Part shown: positions 1 through 7,753 of the stretch, piece after piece
How positions within the stretch are numbered: position 1 is the stretch's first letter
How the letters are laid out: every line of letters starts with the position of its first letter
DNA from: Luteimonas suaedae
Lineage (GTDB): Bacteria > Pseudomonadota > Gammaproteobacteria > Xanthomonadales > Xanthomonadaceae
Direction of reading: 5' to 3'
DNA: 64,000 nt
Assembly: GCF_008312895.1 (NCBI RefSeq)
Contig: NZ_VSSP01000003.1
Coordinates: 62,001 to 126,000 of the forward strand
Position numbers and translations under genes: made by a program
The notes under the pieces: generated by a model
What the model was told of the DNA's origin: nothing
The model's database searches: none
Seen by the model: only the letters and a program-made list of their open reading frames with translations

Positions 1-2
1 AC

Positions 3-62
3 GACATCGGCTGGCGCGCGATCGAACGCGAGAAGCGCGGGCACGAACAGGAAGCTTCGTAG
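3..62 (+). CDS. C-terminal tail of an unidentified protein (partial)
   Basis: An open frame enters from the left edge and ends at TAG, giving a 19-residue hydrophilic tail ending HEQEAS. The protein cannot be identified from so short a piece. The stop codon is the TAG inside the GTAGGAGC head of the palindromic repeat that starts at 59, the same arrangement as at the bioD stop. That supports this frame being the real end of an upstream gene, but a chance open frame cannot be excluded. Confidence 0.35.
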   Translation, partial: DIGWRAIEREKRGHEQEAS

Positions 63-130
63 GAGCGATGGAAGTCGCGACCTGCACACTGCGTTCATGG
101 GCTTTCCGGGTCGCACAGCATCGCTCCTAT
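59..130. repeat. Short GTAG-headed inverted repeat
   Basis: GTAGGAGCGATG at the left is mirrored by CATCGCTCCTAT at 119-130 with one terminal mismatch. It shares the GTAGGAGC head with the larger elements at 2769, 12689, 25379 and 27479, and the word GGAAGTCGCGAC with the inverted repeat at 6763-6800. It is probably a REP-type palindrome at the end of the upstream gene. The rest of 131-281 holds only a weak dyad (GTTAATTT at 147-154 against AAATTAAC at 173-180) and no gene I can support. Confidence 0.6.
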
Positions 131-281
131 AGCCGACACAGCGCGCGTTAATTTCACTTCAGCCCGCAACTTAAATTAACGATCAGCGCAGCGCTCAGCC
201 GGGGCTTCGTCCCGGAACGCAACAGCTGTTCCGGTCGATGCCGAGAGACCTAAACCACCCGCATATCTCCGCAGGCACCAA

Positions 282-563
282 TCAGTGCGCTGTGCCGTCG
301 CCGCCTTCCGGCGCCGGCTGCAATTCCTCCGCCAACGCCTCCAGCTCGGCGATCTCCGCTTCCAGGGCATCGTAAAACTCGCTCTGGCGCGTCATCAGCG
401 CCTCGATCTTGGCGGAATGTTTCAGCTTCGACAGCTCGCCGTCGAACAGCAGCCACTGCGTGGTCAGCAACTCGACGTTGTTCTTCGCGTAGTGCCGCAT
501 CTCCTTGAGCTGCGCCACCGTATCGTTGACATGCTCGAATGGGCTCTTGTGTTCCGCGGACAT
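282..563 (-). CDS. Conserved hypothetical helical protein, 93 aa
   Basis: This 93-residue soluble protein starts MSAEHKSPFEHV and is preceded by a strong ribosome-binding site (AGGAGGT), which fixes the start although the frame is open further upstream. The sequence is rich in Glu, Leu and Ala and looks mostly helical. It has no signal peptide or membrane segment. The C-terminus is acidic (a run of Glu/Leu/Ala followed by GGDGTAH). I do not recognise a family or function. It is transcribed divergently from the MFS/acyltransferase gene at 802. Confidence 0.75.
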   Translation of the reverse strand: MSAEHKSPFEHVNDTVAQLKEMRHYAKNNVELLTTQWLLFDGELSKLKHSAKIEALMTRQSEFYDALEAEIAELEALAEELQPAPEGGDGTAH

Positions 564-801
564 GGCGACCTCCTGACTTTCAAGGGTCTGCCTCAGGGTA
601 GCCGCGCGAAGCTGGCCGGGAGCCGAATGCGCAAGCATCCCCCCGGCAAAGCCGGAAGGGTTCTCATAGCTTGGTCCAGAGACTTGTGCAGGACATGGGC
701 AGCAAGCAGACGACTCAGCCAAGCGAGGATTGACCGGAACAGGGAGAACGACCGCCGCCACATCGACCCGCTACACTCCCGCCAAACCGCGAGGAGGCCG
801 C

Positions 802-2763
802 ATGGCGCAGGACAAGCCGGACGAGGCATCGACCGAAGGAACGCCGCCCGCAGCGGGGTCGGGGCCCGCGGCGCCGGTCACCCACAGCCAGTTCGGCCTG
901 CTGAAGCAGCGGCGGTTCCTGCCGTTCTTCAACGTTCAGGCAATCAACGCGCTCAACGACAACGTCTTCCGCCAGGCGATCATCGGCATGCTGTTCTGGC
1001 TGCAGGCCAGCGACGAGCAGATGGCGCTGTACGCGAGCCTGGCGCCGGCGGTCTTCATCCTGCCCTACTTCCTGTTCTCCGGCATCGCCGGGCAGGTGGC
1101 GGAGAAGCTGGAGAAGCACCGGCTGATCCGGATCACCACCGCGATGGAGATCGTGATCATGCTGGTCGCGGCACTGGGCTTCATGGCCCAGAGCCTGCCT
1201 GTGCTGCTGGTGGCGCTGTTCTGCACCGGCGTGCAGTCGACCCTGTTCGGGCCGGTCAAGTATTCGATCCTGCCCTCGGTGCTGCGGCCGGAGGAACTGA
1301 CCGGCGGCAACGGCCTGGTCGAGATGGGCACCTCGATGTCGATCCTGATCGGCATGATCGTGGGCGGCCTGCTGTTCAAGCTGGCCGGCGACCAGGCGCC
1401 GTGGGTGGCCGGTGTGGCCGTGGTCTCGCTGGCGGTGCTCGGCAACCTGATCGCGCGGCTGATCCCGCGCGTCGACGCCGGTGCGCCGGACCTGAAGATC
1501 AACTGGAATCCGATCCCCGAGTCGGTACGCATGCTCAAGCTGGCGCGCAAGCAGCTGGCGGTGCGCAACGCGGTGCTCGGCGTGTCGTGGTTCTGGTTCG
1601 TCGGCACGGTGCTGACCTCGCAGCTGCCGGCCTATGCACGGATCCACCTGGGCGGCGACGAGACGTTGTACATCTTCGCGCTGGCGCTGTTCTCGATCGG
1701 CGTGGGCGTGGGCTCGCTGCTGTGCGAGAAGCTGTCGGCACGCACAGTGGAGATCGGCCTGGTGCCGCTGGGTGCGTTCGGCATGACCGTCTGCATCCTC
1801 GACCTGTACTTCGCCCGCACCGGCTTGGCGCCGGCCGGCGGGCTGGACGCGCTGGGCTTCCTGGGCGAGGCCGGCAGCTGGCGGATCGTGGCCGACCTGG
1901 TCGGCATCGGCCTGTTCGCCGGTTTCTTCGTGGTGCCGCTGTTCGCGCTGATCCAGAGCCGCTCGCCGAAGCACGAACTGTCACGGGTGATCGCCGGACT
2001 CAACATCCAGAACTCGGGCTTCATCGTGCTGGCCGCGATGTCGGCGTTGGCCGCGCAGCAGCTGCTGGGCTGGAGCATCCCGCAGGTGTTCCTGGCACTG
2101 GCGATCCTCAATGCGCTGGTGGCGATCTGGATCTTCACCATCGTGCCCGAATTCCTGATGCGCTTTCTCAGCTGGCTGCTGGTGCGCGCGCTGTACCGGC
2201 TGCGCATCCGCGGCATCGAGGCACACGTGCCGGACGAGGGCCCGGCGCTGCTGGTGTGCAACCACGTCAGCTACATGGACGCGCTGATCCTGGCCGCCGC
2301 CATCCCGCGGCCGGTACGCTTCGTGATGTACCACCGCATCTTCAACATCCCGGTGCTGCGCTGGATCTTCCGCACCGCCCGCGCGATCCCAATCGCCGGC
2401 GCGAAGGAGGACCCGGCACTGATGCAGCACGCGTTCGACGAGGTCGATCGGACGTTGGCCGAAGGCGAGATCGTGGCCGTGTTTCCGGAGGGGCGGCTGA
2501 CCGCCGACGGCGCCATCGCCCCGTTTAAGTCCGGCGTGGAGCGGATCCTCGCGCGCCGCCCGGTGCCGGTGGTGCCGATGGCGCTCAAGGGCATGTGGGC
2601 CAGCATGTGGAGCCGCAACGATTCGCGGATGGGCCGGATGCGCGTGCCGCGGCGGTTCCGCGCCCATGTCGAGGTGGTGGCCGGGGCGCCGCTGGACGGC
2701 GGCGCCGCGACGGCGGCGCAGTTGGAGGCCCGGGTGCGGGCGCTGCGGGGCGATGACGCCTGA
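802..2763 (+). CDS. MFS transporter fused to 1-acylglycerophosphate acyltransferase (LplT-PlsC type)
   Basis: A 653-residue two-domain inner-membrane protein. Residues about 30-450 form a 12-helix major facilitator resembling the lysophospholipid flippase LplT. Residues about 460-650 form a PlsC-type acyltransferase with the catalytic HX4D motif (NHVSYMD, His near 488) and the substrate-binding FPEG motif near 562. The expected role is import of lysophospholipids across the inner membrane and their re-acylation. Homologous three-domain proteins also carry an acyl-ACP/AMP ligase domain after the acyltransferase; here the protein stops before one. GAGGAGG lies 6 bp before ATG 802, so this start is preferred to the upstream ATG at 730. 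A GTAG-REP pair follows the stop. Confidence 0.88.
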   Translation: MAQDKPDEASTEGTPPAAGSGPAAPVTHSQFGLLKQRRFLPFFNVQAINALNDNVFRQAIIGMLFWLQASDEQMALYASLAPAVFILPYFLFSGIAGQVAEKLEKHRLIRITTAMEIVIMLVAALGFMAQSLPVLLVALFCTGVQSTLFGPVKYSILPSVLRPEELTGGNGLVEMGTSMSILIGMIVGGLLFKLAGDQAPWVAGVAVVSLAVLGNLIARLIPRVDAGAPDLKINWNPIPESVRMLKLARKQLAVRNAVLGVSWFWFVGTVLTSQLPAYARIHLGGDETLYIFALALFSIGVGVGSLLCEKLSARTVEIGLVPLGAFGMTVCILDLYFARTGLAPAGGLDALGFLGEAGSWRIVADLVGIGLFAGFFVVPLFALIQSRSPKHELSRVIAGLNIQNSGFIVLAAMSALAAQQLLGWSIPQVFLALAILNALVAIWIFTIVPEFLMRFLSWLLVRALYRLRIRGIEAHVPDEGPALLVCNHVSYMDALILAAAIPRPVRFVMYHRIFNIPVLRWIFRTARAIPIAGAKEDPALMQHAFDEVDRTLAEGEIVAVFPEGRLTADGAIAPFKSGVERILARRPVPVVPMALKGMWASMWSRNDSRMGRMRVPRRFRAHVEVVAGAPLDGGAATAAQLEARVRALRGDDA

Positions 2764-2768
2764 CCCTT

Positions 2769-2912
2769 GTAGGGAGCGCCCCATGGGCGCGATACCGCGG
2801 GTGTCGGCAGGATCCGGTGGATGCCGTGATTCCGGACCGGCAGGCACGCCGGTCGCCAGAATTCGCGGGCGGGCGAAAGTCCCGCGGTATCGCGGGCATG
2901 GCCCGCTCCTAC
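2769..2912. repeat. Paired GTAG-REP element, 144 bp
   Basis: The outer arms, GTAGGGAGCGCCCCATGGGC at the left and the mirrored GCCCGCTCCTAC at the right, enclose a core. That core is the reverse complement of the cores at 25379 and 27479: shared words include GATCCGGTGGATGCCG and GGACCGGCAGG. It lies between convergent genes (the MFS/PlsC gene and the AmpE-like gene) and could end transcription from both sides. The GTAG head followed by an imperfect hairpin is the signature of REP sequences mobilised by RAYT transposases, known as SMAG elements in Stenotrophomonas. No transposase is present here. Confidence 0.8.
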
Positions 2913-2950
2913 GAGGCAGGTCCGACAGCGATCTGGCCGGTGGGAACGCG

Positions 2951-3853
2951 TCAGCCGACCCAGCCAGCGATCACGAACAACGCGATCACCGCCAGCCACA
3001 GCAGCAGGATGCGCCAGACCAGGCTCATGGCATCGCGCAGTTCCGGCAACTCCGGCGCCGCCGCGACCGGCGGCGGCAGGCCGGCGTCGACGTAGTCGGC
3101 GGCCTCGTCCGCCAATTCCTCGCGCACGCTGGCGCGGGCGAGGCGATCGAGAAACCCGCTGTCGAGACCGAACGCGTCGCTGCCGGCTTCGCGCCACGCG
3201 CCGACCACCACATCAAAGTTGCCCACCAGCGCCAGCGACACCGCCAGTAGCTGGGTCACCGGCCAGTCCAGCAGTGCCAGCAGGCCGCGGGCGCCGGCCG
3301 CCGTCCGCGCCGGCAGCGCCGCCGAGGCCTCGCCTTCGGCGGCGAGCGCCGTCAGGCGGTACAGCAGCGCACCGAAAGGGCCGAGCAACAGGAACCAGAA
3401 CAGGACGCCGAACCAGCGTCCGCGGGCATTGCGGAACACCCGCGCCACCAGGTCCGGCCCCGTCAGCGACGGCGCTGCGGCATGCGGCCACAACCGCGCC
3501 GCGGCGGCGCGCCGTGCAACCGGGTCCGCGGCATCGGCCACCGCCTGCACGTCGAGATCGAGATCGCGCGGCCCCCAGGCGTAGAACAGCACCGCGACCC
3601 CGAACAGCAGCGCCGGGAAGCCGAGCATGCGTTCGTCCAGCGCGAACTGGAACAGCGCCACCAGCAGCAGCGGCGGCAACAGCGCCAACGCGATGCCGAA
3701 GCGGCCCTGCCACACGCCTTCCTGCGGGAACTGCCCGTCGAGCCAGCGCAACCAGCCCTGGTACCAGCCGTACTGGCGCAACGATCCGGCAAGCGCCGGC
3801 GCGACATGACCGAGCACCAGCGCGACGACGACGGCGAGCAGTGTGGCGAACAT
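2951..3853 (-). CDS. ampE: AmpE/CobD-like inner-membrane protein
   Basis: A 300-residue membrane protein beginning with a hydrophobic segment (FATLLAVVVALVLGHVAP). Further hydrophobic stretches lie near residues 55-95, 145-165 and 195-210, and the last 25 residues are strongly hydrophobic. The W-rich N-terminal part, the VFRNARGRWFGVLFWFLLLGP motif region and the C-terminal anchor fit the AmpE family, usually about 280 residues. AmpE is linked with beta-lactamase induction together with the muropeptide amidase AmpD; its biochemical role remains unclear. No ampD gene is adjacent. It is the last gene before the convergent REP element at 2769-2912. Confidence 0.75.
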   Translation of the reverse strand: MFATLLAVVVALVLGHVAPALAGSLRQYGWYQGWLRWLDGQFPQEGVWQGRFGIALALLPPLLLVALFQFALDERMLGFPALLFGVAVLFYAWGPRDLDLDVQAVADAADPVARRAAAARLWPHAAAPSLTGPDLVARVFRNARGRWFGVLFWFLLLGPFGALLYRLTALAAEGEASAALPARTAAGARGLLALLDWPVTQLLAVSLALVGNFDVVVGAWREAGSDAFGLDSGFLDRLARASVREELADEAADYVDAGLPPPVAAAPELPELRDAMSLVWRILLLWLAVIALFVIAGWVG

Positions 3854-4271
3854 GTCGGGAGTGTAGCGGGAGCGAAGAGCGAGGAGCGAGGATCCAGGAA
3901 CGAGGAGAGAGAAACGGGAGACGGGGGGACGGAAGACGGGACCAAAGGCGGCCGTTCGTCGACGATGGTCGCCCCGGCGCAGGCGGATCCATCGTTATCC
4001 GGCCGCACCGTCGTCCGCTCCCGCGTCGCCGTCCGGCCCGTATCGTCGTCCATCCCGCACCGTCATCCCGGCGTAGGCCGGGATCCAGCTTGTCCTTCGG
4101 CGCAGGTCGAGATGGATCCCGGCCTACGCCGGGATGACGAGCGGGGCCTCGTCCGGTGTCGGCGCTTGCCACAGATGGAAGCCGGCCGGCGGCGGAAATA
4201 CGGGCGTGATTCCGCCCGCTGCGCCCGCGCTTGCGTTCGAGTCGACGCGCCCGGGCTTGCCGCCGGCAGAC
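3854..4271. repeat. Intergenic region with a 27-bp perfect inverted repeat (arms 4061-4087 and 4113-4139)
   Basis: This 418-bp gap between two same-strand genes holds no convincing gene. A purine-rich stretch at about 3874-3945 (GAGGAGCGAGG, GAACGAGGAGAG) belongs to the same low-complexity family as 25261-25350 and 56620-56690. At 4061-4139, CGTCATCCCGGCGTAGGCC begins a 27-base arm that is mirrored perfectly after a 25-base loop, giving a very stable hairpin. The sequence resembles the widespread bacterial palindrome built on CGTCATCCCGGC. The remainder (4140-4271) shows nothing recognisable. Confidence 0.75.
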
Positions 4272-5156
4272 CTATCGTCCGCGGCTCCCCCGGTTCCACC
4301 AGTCCTCGATCAGCCAGTGCGAGATCGAGATCCCCGGCGACAGCAACGGACCGTCGTCTCCGGATTCGCCGCGCAGGGCGGCGCCGATCTCGTCGCGTCC
4401 GAACCAGCGCGCGGCCTCCAGTTCGTCGCTGACCACCGGCGGGTCGGGTTCGGCATCGGCCTCGAAGCCGAGCATCAGCGAGGACGGGAACGGCCACGGC
4501 TGCGAGCCCAGGTAGCGGCTGGCGCGCACCCGCACGCCGGACTCCTCGAACACCTCGCGCACCACCGTCTGCTCCAACGTCTCGCCGGGCTCGACGAAGC
4601 CGGCGAGCACCGACCAGCGCCGCGGCGGCCAGCCGGCCTGCCGGCCGAGCAGCAGGCGCTCACCATCGGAAACGGCGACGATCACCGCCGGATCCGTGCG
4701 TGGATAGTGCTCGAGATCGCAGTGCGCGCAGTGGCCGAGCCAACCCGCGCGCGAGAACGTCAGGGCCTGCCCGCAGGCGCCGCAATGGCGATGGCGGACA
4801 CGCCAGTACAGTACCGCGCGTGCCTGCGCATAGGCGGTCGCCTCCAGCGCGGGCCAGGCAGCGGCGGCGGTACGCAGGTCGATCCGTGCCGGCGCCTCGA
4901 CGGCGAGCGCCGTGGACGGCAGCGCGAACCAGCCCTGTCCCGCATGCAGGCCGAGGAACATCGCCTGCGCCGGATCGACGGCCGCTAGCGCCGCCGGCGG
5001 CGGCACGAATCGCCCCTGCCGCGCATCGGCCAGGGCGCAACCGTCGGCATCGAGAAACAGCAGGGTCGCCTGCGGCCACAGGGTTGCGAGCGCGTCCGGA
5101 TCGTTGCGCAGGTGCTCGGCGCGATCGAGCGCGCCGTCGACGAAGGCGAAGGACAT
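4272..5156 (-). CDS. nudC: NAD+ diphosphatase NudC
   Basis: A 294-residue Nudix hydrolase that cleaves NAD(H), and in E. coli removes NAD caps from RNA. A zinc ribbon is formed by Cys125, Cys128, Cys143 and Cys146. The Nudix box GX5EX7REXXEEXG is intact (GFVEP...EQTVVREVFEESG, residues 186-207). The NADH-specific signature SQPWPFPSS follows at 218-226, which separates NudC from other Nudix enzymes. The chosen start MSFAFVDGAL has no clear Shine-Dalgarno: the bases just upstream are the ATCACC heptad repeat at 5161. An upstream in-frame start cannot be formally excluded, but the extension would translate repeat DNA (NHQSRITNHHP). Confidence 0.9.
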   Translation of the reverse strand: MSFAFVDGALDRAEHLRNDPDALATLWPQATLLFLDADGCALADARQGRFVPPPAALAAVDPAQAMFLGLHAGQGWFALPSTALAVEAPARIDLRTAAAAWPALEATAYAQARAVLYWRVRHRHCGACGQALTFSRAGWLGHCAHCDLEHYPRTDPAVIVAVSDGERLLLGRQAGWPPRRWSVLAGFVEPGETLEQTVVREVFEESGVRVRASRYLGSQPWPFPSSLMLGFEADAEPDPPVVSDELEAARWFGRDEIGAALRGESGDDGPLLSPGISISHWLIEDWWNRGSRGR

Positions 5157-5160
5157 GGGG

Positions 5161-5401
5161 TGGTGATTGGTGATTCGTGATTGGTGATTCGAAAAAGCGT
5201 TCCCGCCTGCAGGCGGCAGGACGGATGATGCCATCATCCCGCTTCCCGAATCTCCGCAGTCATCAGGGAACCCCTGAACTGCCGGCATCCCCTAGCGTTC
5301 AGCAGCCGAATGGCGGACCAAGCCGGAACGACGAGGTGTCGAGCCCCCTCCCGAATCACCAATCACCAATCACCAATCACCAATCACCAATCACCAATCA
5401 C
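5161..5401. repeat. Inverted pair of AATCACC heptad repeats
   Basis: At 5161-5191 the heptad GGTGATT is repeated. At 5354-5401 the complementary heptad AATCACC occurs six times in perfect tandem plus a partial seventh copy. The two arrays are in opposite orientation, so the stretch can fold back. The same type of pair recurs between atpC and atpD (63288-63394). The left array sits at the 5' end of nudC. The inner 160 bp shows no gene. Confidence 0.8.
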
Positions 5402-5425
5402 GGCCTGCGGCCACCGGCCGCAGGC

Positions 5426-5797
5426 CTACACCGTAAAACTGCTGCCACAGCCGCAGGTGCTCTTGGCGTTCGGGTTGCGGATGGTGAACTGCGCGCCGTG
5501 CAGGCTCTCGACGTAGTCGACCGCCGCGCCCATCAGGTACTGCAGGCTGAGCGGATCGACCAACAGCACCACGCCGTCGGTGTCGACCGCCAGGTCCTCG
5601 TCGGCCTGCTGCTCGTCGAACTCGAATCCGTACTGGAAGCCGGAACAGCCGCCGCCCTGGATGTACACCCGCAGCTTCAGTGCCGGGTTGCCTTCCTCGA
5701 CGATCAGTTCGCGCACCTTGGCCGCCGCCGCCGGGGTGAAGTCGAGCGGGCGCTGCAGGGCCTGGTAGCCGGTCGGTTCGGATTGCATCGTGGTCAT
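5426..5797 (-). CDS. erpA: Iron-sulfur cluster insertion protein ErpA
   Basis: A 123-residue A-type carrier that delivers Fe-S clusters to apoproteins, including isoprenoid-synthesis enzymes. The three ligand cysteines of the IscA/ErpA family are present: Cys51 in GGGCSGFQY, and Cys115 and Cys117 in STCGCGSSF near the C-terminus. The start [12 protein letters not shown] was chosen because the longer frame is translated from the tail of the upstream gene; an alternative Met is three codons on. It lies 31 bp downstream of the DUF6776 gene on the same strand and is probably co-transcribed with it. Confidence 0.92.
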   Translation of the reverse strand: MTTMQSEPTGYQALQRPLDFTPAAAAKVRELIVEEGNPALKLRVYIQGGGCSGFQYGFEFDEQQADEDLAVDTDGVVLLVDPLSLQYLMGAAVDYVESLHGAQFTIRNPNAKSTCGCGSSFTV

Positions 5798-5828
5798 GCG
5801 CTCAGGATGGGGGGCGCAGTGCGCTGGT

Positions 5829-6593
5829 TCAAGCACCAGGCGCAGAACGGGCCGTCGCATCGGCCCATGTGAACGACTGCTCGACCTCCGCGCCGCCGGC
5901 CGGATCCAGGTGCGCGCTCACCCGCACCGGCGAGAAGCCCTTCGGCAGCAGGATATCGCCCTCGACCTGCTGGAAGTACTTGAACGAGTACTCCACCGGC
6001 GGCGCGTCGTGCTGCTGGCGCAGGTCCACCCAGTCCAGTTGCTCCAGCTTGCCGTCGCGCGTGCCCTCGATCGAGAGCTTCAGTCCGCCGCGGCTGACCG
6101 CGCCGCGATTGAGGTTCTGGGTCAGGGTGGCGGTGAAATGCCAGACGCCGTCGCCGCTCGGCTGCAGCAGCAGTTCATGCACGGACAGGCCGCGGCGCTG
6201 CGCGGTGGCGCCGACGAAGCGTTCGTAGAAGGCGACGTCCGCGCGCAGGCCCGCGATCTCCTCCTCGCGCTCGGTCAGCGCGCTCTGCAGGTCGCGGTTG
6301 GCGTCGCGGCTGATCTGGTCGGAACGCGTGAGCGTGGTCACCCGCTGCTCCAGGTCCTCGATCTGCGCCTGCTGCGCGCGCAGCTGGGCGCGGGGATCGG
6401 CGGCCGGTCGCCCGCCGAGCACCACCGACAGCCCCCAGGCCCCGAACGCCAGCGACACCAGAAGCACGGCGATCACGATGTAGGTCAGGCGCGGGTGCGG
6501 ATCGTGGTGCGGGGCGGGCGCCGCGGCGGCAGCCGGTGCCGGCTGCTGCGGGGCGGGCGCATCGGAAGCATCGGGAGGCGGCGCGTCGGTCAT
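5829..6593 (-). CDS. DUF6776-like single-pass membrane protein
   Basis: A 254-residue protein. The first 35 residues are Pro/Ala-rich and cytoplasmic, followed by one transmembrane helix (about 37-60, [20 protein letters not shown]). A heptad-rich coiled coil comes next (about 66-120, [15 protein letters not shown]), then a globular beta-rich periplasmic domain ending in a WADATAR tail. This matches the DUF6776 proteins that are commonly encoded just ahead of erpA in Xanthomonadaceae. Function is unknown. In several relatives, as I recall, a bactofilin gene lies between this gene and erpA; here they are 31 bp apart with nothing between. Confidence 0.75.
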   Translation of the reverse strand: MTDAPPPDASDAPAPQQPAPAAAAAPAPHHDPHPRLTYIVIAVLLVSLAFGAWGLSVVLGGRPAADPRAQLRAQQAQIEDLEQRVTTLTRSDQISRDANRDLQSALTEREEEIAGLRADVAFYERFVGATAQRRGLSVHELLLQPSGDGVWHFTATLTQNLNRGAVSRGGLKLSIEGTRDGKLEQLDWVDLRQQHDAPPVEYSFKYFQQVEGDILLPKGFSPVRVSAHLDPAGGAEVEQSFTWADATARSAPGA

Positions 6594-6944
6594 CCCGAAC
6601 GGTATAGCCAGCGCCCGGAGCCGGCGTCAACACGACGCGCCGCCGCGGGTTCGCCCGCATTCACCGGATTCGCGTCTCATCCCACGCCTCCGGGCCGACG
6701 CGGCGTCCAGGTCTGAGGCCGAGTGAACCCTTGGTGGGAGTGGCGGCGGCATGCCGCCGCCGGGAAGTCGCGACGGGCCGCCCGCGGCGTCGCGACTTCC
6801 GTCGCTGCCATATGCGCGCAGTCGCGACGTCCCGGCACGTATCCATGCCCCGCCTGAAACATGGGCGAATGTCGAGACTACCCGGAGCGCCTGCCTATAC
6901 TGCGCACAGGCGCGCGCCACCCCGGCGCCCGCGGCGGAGATCCC
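6594..6944. repeat. Divergent intergenic region with inverted repeat 6763-6774 / 6789-6800
   Basis: This 351-bp region between divergent genes carries GGAAGTCGCGAC mirrored exactly by GTCGCGACTTCC after 14 bases. It is flanked by a small palindrome GGCGGCATGCCGCC (from about 6745) and a further half-site copy GTCGCGACGTCC near 6821. The word GGAAGTCGCGAC also occurs in the repeat at 59-130, so this is a dispersed family. Both neighbouring promoters must lie here, but I see no clear -35/-10 pair. Confidence 0.6.
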
Positions 6945-7526
6945 ATGTCCGAGGCACACCTGTTCGCGATCGGCGTGCTGCTGGCCTGGCTGGCCGGCAT
7001 CCGCGTCTACCTGACCGTGTTCGGCGTCGGCCTGGCCGGCGCGCTCGGCTGGCTGGAGCTGCCGCAGGCGCTCGAGGCCACCACCTCGCCCTGGGTCCTC
7101 GGGGTCTCCGGCGTGCTGGCGCTGGCCGAGTTCTTCGCCGACAAGATCCCCGGCGTCGACTCGGCCTGGGATCTGCTGCAGACGCTGGCCCGGGTCCCGG
7201 CCGGCGCCTTCCTGGCGGCCGCGGCGCTGTCACCGGACGGCGAGCTCGGCGCGGGCATGCTCGCCACCGGCGCCGGTGTGGCGCTGACCAGTCATTTGCT
7301 GAAATCCGGCTCGCGGGCGCTGTTGAACGCCTCGCCGGAACCGTTCAGCAACTGGACCGCCTCCGTCACCGAGGACGCGGTGGTGGTGGGCGCCCTGGCG
7401 CTGGCGTTCACCCACCCCTGGATCGCGTTGGCACTGGTGACCGGCATCGGCGTGCTGGTCGCCGTGGCGATCTGGTGGCTGTGGCGGCGCCTGTTCCGGC
7501 GCGCGCCCCGCTCCGTCCCCGGCTGA
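6945..7526 (+). CDS. DUF4126 family integral membrane protein
   Basis: A 193-residue protein with four to five hydrophobic segments, starting MSEAHLFAIGVLLAWLAGIRVYLTVF. It has the GWLELP...VLGVSGVLALAEFFADKIPGVDS region characteristic of DUF4126. That region is followed by a helical pair (LLKSGSRALLNASPEP) and a last transmembrane helix (IGVLVAVAIWWLWRRLFRR). Function is unknown. ATG 6945 is preceded by GGCGGAGA and fits the family N-terminus better than the upstream ATG at 6861. Confidence 0.8.
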   Translation: MSEAHLFAIGVLLAWLAGIRVYLTVFGVGLAGALGWLELPQALEATTSPWVLGVSGVLALAEFFADKIPGVDSAWDLLQTLARVPAGAFLAAAALSPDGELGAGMLATGAGVALTSHLLKSGSRALLNASPEPFSNWTASVTEDAVVVGALALAFTHPWIALALVTGIGVLVAVAIWWLWRRLFRRAPRSVPG

Positions 7527-7753
7527 ATCCCGCGTCCGGGTCGTCGATCCTGAATACGGATCGCGTGACTGCGGGCGGGCGCACGGAAGCCGGCGGCCAC
7601 GATCGCGCATAATCGCCGCTCCTGCAGCAGCAAACCTGCCGCCGCGCCACGCGATGCCCATGGGTCGCGCCGGACCGTGCGGCAGCGGACCGACGGCCAC
7701 GGCCGGGGCAGTTGCCTGCGATCACGGATGGCGGCACAGTCGTACGAATGGGG

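Noticed and set aside
285-2528. Long open frame (747 codons) on the plus strand overlapping the MFS/acyltransferase gene
   Set aside because: It is an out-of-frame shadow of the high-GC gene; its product is Arg/Gly/Ala-rich low-complexity without motifs.
5354-5401. Tandem AATCACC array as a possible CRISPR
   Set aside because: Units are 7 bp without spacers; it is a microsatellite-type repeat.
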